Positions 1 to 5,866 of a stretch of 9,160 nucleotides of DNA are shown one piece after another. The translations under genes and the position numbers were made by a program. The notes beneath the pieces were generated by a model that worked only from the letters and a program-made list of their open reading frames with translations, had not been told where the DNA came from and ran no database searches. Position 1 is the stretch's first letter. Every line of letters starts with the position of its first letter. Origin of the DNA: an uncultured Clostridium sp. (lineage in GTDB: Bacteria > Bacillota > Clostridia > TANB77 > CAG-465); the NCBI GenBank assembly GCA_900554875.1, contig USJA01000031.1, positions 1 to 9,160 on the forward strand. Reading direction: 5' to 3'.

Positions 1-17
1 CGACGCTCTTCCGATCT
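1..17. other. Illumina adapter remnant at contig edge
   Basis: Bases 1-17 read CGACGCTCTTCCGATCT, identical to the last 17 bases of the standard Illumina TruSeq read-1 adapter. The sequence turns strongly AT-rich right after it. This is untrimmed sequencing adapter and not genomic DNA, so the organism's sequence starts at about base 18. Any translation through these bases is artificial. Confidence 0.95.
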
Positions 18-18
18 A

Positions 19-726
19 AATAAGTTAGAAATAATAAAAGATATATTAAAATTTTTACGTGTATCTACTCCTGAAAAAGTATATGAGATCGATAAAAGTG
101 CTTTATATAAGAGCAATAATGATAAACCAGAGTTGCTTTTATTATGGTTAGAAAAATGTTATAGAGAAACATTAGAGCAAACAGTAGAAGAGTATAACAA
201 AAAAAATATTGATAGTTTAGTTGAATATATTAGAGAAGTTGCAAAAAATAATGAATTTAATGAAGAAAAATTAATAAAAAAATTTAACGAGAATGGAATT
301 TATCTTGTAATACAAGAAGATATACCTGGTTCTAAGATAAGAGGAGCATTTAAGGTCCACAGAGGAATTCCTGCAATTTATTTAACATATAAACATCATA
401 GAATAGCGGATATATACTTTGCATTATTGCATGAATTAGCACATTGTAAAACGGATTTTAATAAGGCTCAATCCATGAGTTTAGTTTCTTATGAAGATGA
501 AATAGATGAAACTGAAAAAAATGCAGATAACCAAGCATATAGTTGGATGGTTGATGAAAAATATTATAAAAATATATGTTGTAAGGATAATTATAGAATT
601 GAAACAGAAAGTCAATATCCAAAAGCATTTATAGTATATAGATTAGCTAAAGATAAGTATATACAATATAGTTCAAAACAATATCAATTATTTAATGAAA
701 TAATAAAAAAACAGGCGGGATCATAA
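19..726 (+). CDS. ImmA/IrrE-family metallopeptidase regulator, 5'-truncated by the contig edge
   Basis: The frame is open from the contig edge to the TAA at 724-726, giving about 235 visible residues. The true start lies outside the window. The TTG at 133 is only an internal leucine codon, because family-like sequence (KDILKFLRVSTPEKVYEID) is readable upstream of it. The zinc-binding HEXXH motif is HELAH at bases 430-444, inside LLHELAHCKTDF. A downstream EKNADNQAYSW stretch (about 520-550) supplies the usual acidic third-ligand region. The phrase PGSKIRGAFKVH is typical of HigA/XRE-type antitoxin-peptidase fusions, so the missing N-terminus probably carries an HTH domain; that is inference. 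Known relatives cleave or control repressors of mobile elements (ImmA of ICEBs1) or act in toxin-antitoxin loci. The gene ends 16 bases from the convergent integrase remnant. The peptidase assignment is firm, but its target is unknown. Confidence 0.85.
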   Translation, partial: NKLEIIKDILKFLRVSTPEKVYEIDKSALYKSNNDKPELLLLWLEKCYRETLEQTVEEYNKKNIDSLVEYIREVAKNNEFNEEKLIKKFNENGIYLVIQEDIPGSKIRGAFKVHRGIPAIYLTYKHHRIADIYFALLHELAHCKTDFNKAQSMSLVSYEDEIDETEKNADNQAYSWMVDEKYYKNICCKDNYRIETESQYPKAFIVYRLAKDKYIQYSSKQYQLFNEIIKKQAGS

Positions 727-738
727 TACAATCTCGTC
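714..738. terminator. weak hairpin between convergent genes, possible terminator
   Basis: GGCGGGAT (714-721) can pair with ATCTCGTC (731-738) around a 9-base loop. As plus-strand RNA this is an 8-bp stem with two G-U wobbles, followed by only a short T-rich stretch. On the minus strand the wobbles become A-C mismatches, but a clear run of T follows (complement of the A-run at about 704-711). It lies at the convergent stops of the peptidase gene and the integrase remnant, where a shared terminator would be expected. The stem is imperfect, so confidence is low. Confidence 0.3.
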
Positions 739-742
739 TATT

Positions 743-1594
743 TTAGTTAGTTTTAACAGTAAGAAATTCTTCCATAACATTAGCAACATCCTTAAACTCA
801 TCTTCAAAGAAATGAGAATAAATTCTATCAGTAGTTTGTACACTTGAATGACCAACTTTTCTGCTTATAATCTGAGTTTTAATACCCTTAGAAATCATAA
901 GAGTAACATTAGTATGTCGCAATCCATGAAAAGTAATTCTTTTTAAATTATGCTTCTTAATAACTTTGCCTAAAATCTTAGTAGGTGTATCAGGATGTAT
1001 AATAGCACTATATTCTGTAGTAAAAATTCTTTTACTACCTTTCCACTTAGAACCAAGTAAAAGTTTTTGTTCTTATTGTTGGTTTTGATATTTTTTTAGA
1101 ATCTGTACAAAGGTATCGGAAATATAATTTATTTTTTTACTATGTTCAGTTTTAGTACATTTTTTAAAAATTTTGCCATAATCATATTGAGTAGTTTTAT
1201 TAATCTTAACTCTACGAGTTTCAAAATCAATATCTTTCCAAGTAAGTCCAGTTAATTTACCTCGTCTACATCTTAAATCTAATGCTAACATTATAATTAC
1301 TTGATATTTTATAGGTACTTGAGATAGTGCTGTAATAAGTTTTTCTACTTCATCAGGAGTATAAAATTGTATATTAGTTTTAGCCCTTTTAGATTTATCA
1401 ATTTTACTATTAGGATTACTTTTAATATATTCACATTTAACAGCATATACTAACATATTATTTATAATACAATAATAACTTTGAATAGTAGTAGGACTAA
1501 GAGGCTTACCTCTGGCAGATGTATAACCGTGTCTTAAAAAATGATAAAAACTGTCAAGCACTTGAATTCTATTTAAGAAACATTTTAAACAAAA
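743..1594 (-). pseudogene. tyrosine recombinase (phage/ICE integrase), broken: N-terminus lost and internal stop
   Basis: Read on the minus strand, this was a Tn916/phage-type tyrosine integrase. The upper piece (GTG at 1561 to TAA at 1073-1075, 162 residues) holds the end of the core-binding domain (GKPLSPTTIQSYY) and the first half of the catalytic domain, with Arg I in CRRGKLTGLTWKDIDF. Directly after that TAA the same frame continues with EQKLLLGSKWKGSKRIF, then HGLRH (914-928), VGHSS and the nucleophile Tyr codon (818-820) in DRIYSHF, ending at TAA 743-745. The family is normally about 350-400 residues. Here roughly 100 N-terminal residues are absent: the frame closes at TGA 1595-1597, and homology-like sequence fades near 1577. 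Residues 96-102 read LRCRRGK where relatives usually have TGCRRGE, so the Gly before Arg I and the Glu after it are altered. No frameshift is needed to join the pieces. The fragment is most likely inactive. Confidence 0.88.
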
Positions 1595-1628
1595 TCAGTA
1601 TGATATGTTTCTTTTTTGGAAACTATAT
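1575..1628 (+). promoter_or_regulatory. GAAAC/GTTTC half-site array, probable operator of the XRE-Fic gene
   Basis: AAGAAACAT (1575-1583) is a perfect inverted copy of ATGTTTCTT (1605-1613). The latter also pairs with GAAAC at 1619-1623, forming a tighter inverted pair (ATATGTTTC / GAAACTATAT with one extra base). TATGATAT occurs twice, at 1599-1606 and 1626-1633. These half-sites surround the likely promoter of a gene whose product starts with an XRE helix-turn-helix. Such regulators usually bind inverted repeats over their own promoter, so autoregulation is the likely role. The repeats are seen; their function is inferred. Confidence 0.5.
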
Positions 1629-1659
1629 GATATAATATAAATAGAATTAAAAAGGAGTG
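1608..1659 (+). promoter_or_regulatory. promoter and ribosome binding site of the XRE-Fic gene
   Basis: A perfect -10 box TATAAT lies at 1631-1636. Seventeen bases upstream, TTTCTT (1608-1613) is a poor -35, overlapping the GTTTC operator half-site. The ribosome binding site AAAGGAGTG (1651-1659) sits at proper spacing before ATG 1665. The weak -35 combined with overlapping repeats suggests a promoter that can be blocked by its own product. Confidence 0.55.
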
Positions 1660-1664
1660 AGTTT

Positions 1665-2603
1665 ATGAAGTTAGGTGATAAAATAAAAAAATATAGAGAA
1701 GAAAATAGAATGACACAAAGAGATATTGCGGAAATATTGGAAGTAGAACCAGGAACAGTTTCTAAATATGAGTCGGGAATGTTAGAACCTAATATTGAGT
1801 CTATAAAAAGATTATCTGAGACTTTTGGAATTACAATAGATGAATTACTAAAAGAAGATGATGAAAAAGTTGATATATCGAAAATAAATGTTCTTGAAGT
1901 ATTAAGAGAACAAAAAGAAATGAAATTAAAAGGTAATTTATATCATAATACACAAATTATATTTTCATATAATACAAACCATATTGAAGGTAGCAAACTG
2001 ACAGAGGATCAAACAAGATATATTTTTGAAACTAACACAATATTATTTGAAGGTGAAACAGTAGCAAGTGTAGATGATATATTAGAAACAGCAAATCATT
2101 TTAAATTAGTTGATTATATGTTAGATATAGCGGAAGAAGATTTAACAGAAGAAATAATAAAAAAGTTTCATAGAATATTAAAAGAAGGAACAATGGATAG
2201 CAGAAAAGAATGGTTTAATGTTGGAGAATATAAAAAGGTTGTAAATGAAGCGGGAGTGATGAAAACAACATCACCTAAGAAAACTCCAAAGGCAATGCAA
2301 AAATTAATGGAATGGTATAACTCACTATCTAAAATAACAATAAAAGAAATAATTGAATTTCATGCAAGATTTGAAAAAATACATCCATTTCAAGATGGTA
2401 ATGGAAGAGTAGGAAGAATTGTAATGTTTAAAGAATGCTTGAAGAATAATATTATTCCATTTATTATTTTAGATAAAGATAAACTATTCTATTATAGAGG
2501 ATTAAAAGAATATCAAGGAAATGGAGAAAAAGGATATTTAATTGATACTTGTTTAAATGCACAAGATCAATATATCAAAATGATAGAACATTATTTAAAA
2601 TAA
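1665..2603 (+). CDS. XRE-Fic fusion protein: HTH regulator with autoinhibited Fic (AMPylation-type) domain
   Basis: Residues 1-65 are an XRE/Cro helix-turn-helix (TQRDIAEILEVEPGTVSKYESG, 17-38). Residues from about 75 to 312 form a Fic domain. The catalytic loop is HPFQDGNGRVGR at 240-251, which keeps every residue of the consensus HxFx(D/E)GNGRxxR: the catalytic His, the metal-binding Asp and both arginines. Most Fic enzymes with this loop transfer AMP from ATP to a protein hydroxyl. TNHIEG at 104-109 fits the inhibitory (S/T)xxxE(G/N) helix placed before the Fic core, so the enzyme is probably self-inhibited in cis (class II). ATG 1665 is chosen because it follows AAAGGAGTG and starts a standard XRE domain. 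The gene is intact although it lies between integrase and mobC wreckage and upstream of hsdMSR. The HTH probably regulates its own promoter. The modified target is unknown. Fold and motifs are firm; the physiological role is not. Confidence 0.93.
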   Translation: MKLGDKIKKYREENRMTQRDIAEILEVEPGTVSKYESGMLEPNIESIKRLSETFGITIDELLKEDDEKVDISKINVLEVLREQKEMKLKGNLYHNTQIIFSYNTNHIEGSKLTEDQTRYIFETNTILFEGETVASVDDILETANHFKLVDYMLDIAEEDLTEEIIKKFHRILKEGTMDSRKEWFNVGEYKKVVNEAGVMKTTSPKKTPKAMQKLMEWYNSLSKITIKEIIEFHARFEKIHPFQDGNGRVGRIVMFKECLKNNIIPFIILDKDKLFYYRGLKEYQGNGEKGYLIDTCLNAQDQYIKMIEHYLK

Positions 2604-2811
2604 TTATGGAACTTTTTTAAAGCCCCTTTTTCACTAAAATCAGTAACCTAAAATTAGACCTCCTGTTTTTTCTGGTGTACCGTGCAGGGCAGATATCTAG
2701 TTGGTGAAAGTCTGGTGTTTATATATCTATACTAACACCAATATGTCTTACCGCGGGGGTAAACAAATAAGTATAAGCGTTTTAATATGCCAATTGTTAA
2801 GTTCGGTTTAA
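2604..2811. other. gene-free stretch with a structured, GC-richer segment, possible group II intron fragment
   Basis: No open frame of note occurs on either strand. Bases about 2670-2760 are visibly richer in G+C than their surroundings. They contain CTAGTTGGTGAAAGTC (2697-2712), a string reminiscent from memory of domain I of Firmicute group II introns. An adjacent 7-bp inverted repeat TGGTGTT/AACACCA (2713-2719 and 2734-2740) follows, then CCGCGGGGGT. A second 7-bp inverted repeat, TTGTTAA/TTAACAA (2794-2800 and 2808-2814), closes over a GTTCGGT loop exactly where the mobC remnant starts. No intron-encoded reverse transcriptase and no recognisable domain V is present, so if it is an intron it is only a fragment. 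The hairpins are seen; the intron identity is a tentative inference. No convincing terminator for the Fic gene was found here. Confidence 0.35.
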
Positions 2812-3054
2812 CAAGGTTTAGATAAAGAGATAGTTATAGTTGATGGATTAAATGAAGTTGTATCAGAACTTAGAAAAATAGGAAATAATATAAATCAATT
2901 AACATATTTGGCAAATAGTGGAAGAATTTATACTGTTGATTTAAGTGATGTGAAACAAGAAATAGGAAAGGTATGGAATGTAATTAATGTGTTACAAAAT
3001 AAGTGGTTAAAAACATTAGAAATTATAAAAAACTTTTTCGACAAAATAGTTTAA
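2812..3054 (+). pseudogene. mobC: mobC remnant: 3' part of a plasmid/ICE mobilisation relaxosome gene
   Basis: A frame opens after the TAA at 2809-2811 and runs about 80 codons to TAA 3052-3054 with no ATG and no ribosome binding site. It encodes LDKEIVIVDGLNEVV, then SELRKIGNNINQLTYLANSG, then DLSDVKQEIGKVWNVI. The R-x-IGNN-NQL-x-LAN-G signature is the hallmark of the MobC family (relaxosome accessory protein that helps the relaxase nick oriT). MobC proteins are usually about 110-130 residues, and the N-terminal ribbon-helix-helix half is missing. No relaxase gene follows; the hsd operon starts 80 bases later. It is therefore a fossil of a mobilisable or conjugative element, cut at or near 2812. 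The last 18 codons (after VLQNKW) are not clearly family-like. Family assignment is good; it is very unlikely to be expressed. Confidence 0.8.
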
Positions 3055-3070
3055 AATATTGGGATTTTTA

Positions 3071-3128
3071 TTGTTAAAAATTGGATTATGTGATATAAAA
3101 TAAATAGGATAATTAGATTTAACGGAGG
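3071..3128 (+). promoter_or_regulatory. promoter and ribosome binding site of the hsdMSR operon
   Basis: TTGTTA (3071-3076) and TATAAA (3094-3099) are separated by 17 bases. TG at 3091-3092 adds an extended -10 (TGATATAAA). The ribosome binding site GGAGG (3124-3128) stands 6 bases before ATG 3135. It lies just beyond the mobC stop and is the only clear promoter seen before the three genes. No operator-like repeat or controlling protein for it is evident, which fits type I systems, where control is often post-transcriptional. Confidence 0.65.
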
Positions 3129-3134
3129 AAACTT

Positions 3135-4697
3135 ATGGAAAACAGGAATATAAGAGAAAGAGAAGAATTGCACAAAGCAATATGGTCAATAGCAGATGAT
3201 TTAAGAGGATCAGTTGATGGTTGGGATTTTAAACAATACATATTAGGAATAATGTTCTATAGATATATATCAGAAAATATGACTGATTACATAAATGAAG
3301 GCGAAAGAAAAGCAGGAGATGATAACTTTGACTATGCAAAATTATCAGATGAAGAGGCAGAAACAATTAGAAAAGAGATGGTAAACGAAAAGGGGTTCTT
3401 TATATTACCATCAGAATTATTTGATAATGTATGTAAAAAAGCTAAATATGATGAAAATTTAAATGAAACATTAGAAAGAATCTTTAATAATATTGAAAAC
3501 TCAGCAAAGGGAGCAGAAAGTGAAGAAGACTTTGCAGGCTTATTTGATGATATTGATGTTAATAGTAATAAATTAGGAGCAACTGTTGCAAAAAGAAATG
3601 ATAAATTGGTAAAAATATTAGATGGAATTGCAAATATTCCACTTGGAAATTATAAAGATAACTCAATAGATGCTTTTGGTGATGCTTATGAATTTTTGAT
3701 GTCAATGTATGCATCTAATGCTGGAAAATCAGGAGGAGAATTTTATACACCTCAAGAAGTAAGTGAATTATTAACAAGATTAGCTATTGTTGGAAAAACA
3801 TCAGTTAATAAAGTATATGATCCAGCTTGTGGATCTGGTTCTTTACTATTAAAATCTGCGAAAATATTAGGAAAAGACAATGTAAGAAACGGATTTTATG
3901 GACAAGAAATAAATTTAACTACATACAACCTTTGCAGAATAAATATGTTTTTACATGATATAGATTATGATAAATTTGATATAGCATGTGAAGATACATT
4001 AGTTTCTCCTCAACATTGGGATGATGAGCCATTTGAAGTTATTGTTTCAAATCCACCATATTCTATAAAATGGGCTGGAGATGATAATGCAGTACTTATA
4101 AATGACCCACGTTATTCACCAGCAGGTGTATTAGCACCAAAATCAAAGGCAGATTTTGCATTTATAATGCATTCACTTTCATGGCTTGCACCAAATGGAA
4201 CAGCGTCTATAGTTTGTTTTCCAGGTATTTTATATAGAGGTGGAGCAGAACAAAAAATAAGAAAATATTTAATTGATAATAACTTTGTTGATTGTATTAT
4301 ACAATTACCAGACAATCTATTCTTTGGAACATCAATAGCAACATGCATCATGGTTTTAAAGAAAAGTAAAAAAGATAATAGTACATTATTTATAGATGCA
4401 ACAAAAGAATGTGTAAAAGTTACGAATAATAATAAATTGACAGATGAAAATATAGAAAATATTGTTAAAATTTTTGCGGATAGAAAAGATATTGATTATG
4501 TTTCAAAATTAGTTTCAAATAAAGAGATAGGAGAGAATGATTATAATTTGTCTGTTTCTACTTATGTTGAGAAAGAAGATACTAGAGAGAAAATTGATAT
4601 TGATGTTTTGAATAAGGAAATAGATGAGATAGTTGCAAGAGAAAATGTACTTCGTGAGGAAATTAATAAAATTATAAAAGAAATAGAGGTAGCATAA
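3135..4697 (+). CDS. hsdM: type I restriction-modification methyltransferase subunit HsdM (type IC, EcoR124-like)
   Basis: HsdM is the N6-adenine methyltransferase subunit. Two copies join one HsdS to methylate adenine in the bipartite target using S-adenosylmethionine, protecting host DNA. The N-terminal helical HsdM domain covers about residues 8-165. The catalytic domain follows, with GEFYTP (201-206), SAM-binding motif I DPACGSG (229-235) and catalytic motif IV NPPY (306-309). The C-terminus (about 480-520) is a charged helix, EIDEIVARENVLREEINKII, as expected for contact with HsdS. The 520-residue length equals that of EcoR124I HsdM, so the gene is full length. ATG 3135 follows GGAGG at 6 bases. 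The stop TAA shares its last A with the hsdS ATG (TAATG), so translation is coupled. All active-site motifs are intact. Confidence 0.97.
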   Translation: MENRNIREREELHKAIWSIADDLRGSVDGWDFKQYILGIMFYRYISENMTDYINEGERKAGDDNFDYAKLSDEEAETIRKEMVNEKGFFILPSELFDNVCKKAKYDENLNETLERIFNNIENSAKGAESEEDFAGLFDDIDVNSNKLGATVAKRNDKLVKILDGIANIPLGNYKDNSIDAFGDAYEFLMSMYASNAGKSGGEFYTPQEVSELLTRLAIVGKTSVNKVYDPACGSGSLLLKSAKILGKDNVRNGFYGQEINLTTYNLCRINMFLHDIDYDKFDIACEDTLVSPQHWDDEPFEVIVSNPPYSIKWAGDDNAVLINDPRYSPAGVLAPKSKADFAFIMHSLSWLAPNGTASIVCFPGILYRGGAEQKIRKYLIDNNFVDCIIQLPDNLFFGTSIATCIMVLKKSKKDNSTLFIDATKECVKVTNNNKLTDENIENIVKIFADRKDIDYVSKLVSNKEIGENDYNLSVSTYVEKEDTREKIDIDVLNKEIDEIVARENVLREEINKIIKEIEVA

Positions 4698-5866
4698 TGA
4701 GTAAGTTAAATAAATTGATAGAAGATTTGTGTCCTAATGGTGTGGAATATAAAACTGTTGGAGAAATGTGTGAAGTAATTACAGGTGGTGAAGCACCTGT
4801 AGAATCAATAAAAAGTAAAATTCCTTGTAAAGATTATATTTATCCTATTTATTCAAATGGAATAGGTGAAAATTCTATTTGGGGGTATTCAAAAAAGTAC
4901 AGAATAGATAAGAAAGCAGTTACGTTTTCATCAATTGGAACAATAGGTTATCCTACAATAAGAAATCAATATTTTACTCCAATTATAAGGTTAAAAGTTA
5001 TTTATCCTAAAAATGAGCAAGAATTAAACTTAAGCTTTTTAAAATATTCATTAGAAATAGTAAAATTTGAAAAGCAAAAATCTTCTGTTCCAAACATAAA
5101 TTCAAGCATGATTAAAAATATAGTTATTCCTGTACCTCCAATGAAAGTACAACAGGAAATAGTCCAAATTCTGGACAAATTTTCAAAGATTGAAGCGGAA
5201 CTTGAAGCTGAACTTGAAGCTGAACTTGAAGCACGAAAAAAGCAATATGAATATTACAAAGATATTTTATTAAAAAATTATAGTAGCAATGGAAATATAA
5301 TGTTGAAGGAAATTGCAGAATACTCAAAAGATAAAATTAATGCAGAAGAATTGAATGAAGATAATTATGTTGGAGTAGATAATTTACTACCAAATAAACA
5401 AGGAAAGAAAAAATCAAGCCATATACCGCAAGTTGGCAATTCAACAAAATATCATATAAATGACATTTTAATAGGTAATATAAGACCATATTTAAAGAAA
5501 ATATGGTATGCCAATAATAAAGGAGGCACGAATGGGGATGTTTTAGTAATTCATATAACTAATGAAAGAGTAAATCCCAAATATTTATATTATATTTTAA
5601 GTAGTGATAAATTTTTTAATTATGATACTAGTAATTCTAAAGGTGCGAAAATGCCCAGAGGAAATAAAGACGCTGTTATGAAATATAAATTTTTCCTACC
5701 AACTATGGAAGAACAAAATAAAATTGTGAATATTTTAGACAAGTTTGAAAAATTATGCAATGACATTTCAGAAGGTCTACCAGCAGAAATAGAAGCAAGA
5801 CAGGAACAATACGAATATTATAGAGACAAGCTATTAACGTTTAAGGAGTTAAAAGTAAATGAATAA
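4697..5866 (+). CDS. hsdS: type I restriction-modification specificity subunit HsdS
   Basis: HsdS chooses the DNA target. Each of two target-recognition domains (TRDs) reads one half of a split site, and two helical conserved regions set the distance between the halves. TRD1 spans about residues 15-150 after the typical start LIEDLCPNGVEYKTVGE. Conserved region 1 runs ILDKF (158-162) to QYEYYKDILL (183-192). TRD2 is about 200-340. Conserved region 2 runs ILDKF (346-350) to QYEYYRDKLL (371-380). The two conserved regions are near-copies with identical spacing (25 residues from ILDKF to QYEYY), but the first has its filler replaced by three ELEA repeats. At 389 residues it is slightly shorter than EcoR124I HsdS and looks complete. 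It overlaps hsdM by one base and hsdR by eight. The TRDs do not resemble each other, so the site should be asymmetric; its sequence cannot be predicted here. Confidence 0.95.
   Translation: MSKLNKLIEDLCPNGVEYKTVGEMCEVITGGEAPVESIKSKIPCKDYIYPIYSNGIGENSIWGYSKKYRIDKKAVTFSSIGTIGYPTIRNQYFTPIIRLKVIYPKNEQELNLSFLKYSLEIVKFEKQKSSVPNINSSMIKNIVIPVPPMKVQQEIVQILDKFSKIEAELEAELEAELEARKKQYEYYKDILLKNYSSNGNIMLKEIAEYSKDKINAEELNEDNYVGVDNLLPNKQGKKKSSHIPQVGNSTKYHINDILIGNIRPYLKKIWYANNKGGTNGDVLVIHITNERVNPKYLYYILSSDKFFNYDTSNSKGAKMPRGNKDAVMKYKFFLPTMEEQNKIVNILDKFEKLCNDISEGLPAEIEARQEQYEYYRDKLLTFKELKVNE
5198..5233 (+). repeat. 12-bp tandem repeat in the hsdS spacer (3 units, each ELEA)
   Basis: Three direct units of GAACTTGAAGCT lie at 5198-5209, 5210-5221 and 5222-5233; the last differs only in its final base (A). 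A partial unit TTGAAGCG (5190-5197) precedes them. Each unit adds four residues, ELEA (168-179), without changing frame. It occupies the position of the TAEL repeats whose copy number (two versus three) distinguishes EcoR124I from EcoR124II and changes the spacer in the recognition site by one base pair. Near-identical 12-mers invite slipped-strand gain or loss. Confidence 0.93.

Noticed and set aside
133..135. TTG as the start of the first gene
   Set aside because: The frame is open and family-like upstream to the contig edge, and there is no ribosome binding site before 133.
743..1075. A separate small gene for the integrase C-terminal piece
   Set aside because: It has no start codon with a ribosome site near its beginning and is the direct in-frame continuation of the upstream integrase piece.
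2604..2640. Possible terminator after the Fic gene (AAAGCCCCTTTTT)
   Set aside because: Only a four-base stem with a three-base loop could form, so it is not a credible intrinsic terminator.
4112..4351. Minus-strand ORF of 79 codons inside hsdM
   Set aside because: It is the antisense shadow of a strongly conserved methyltransferase region; it has no recognisable domain and its composition mirrors hsdM.
5124..5327. Minus-strand ORF of 67 codons inside hsdS with a VQLQVQLQV repeat
   Set aside because: The repeat is just the antisense reading of the ELEA tandem repeat of hsdS.
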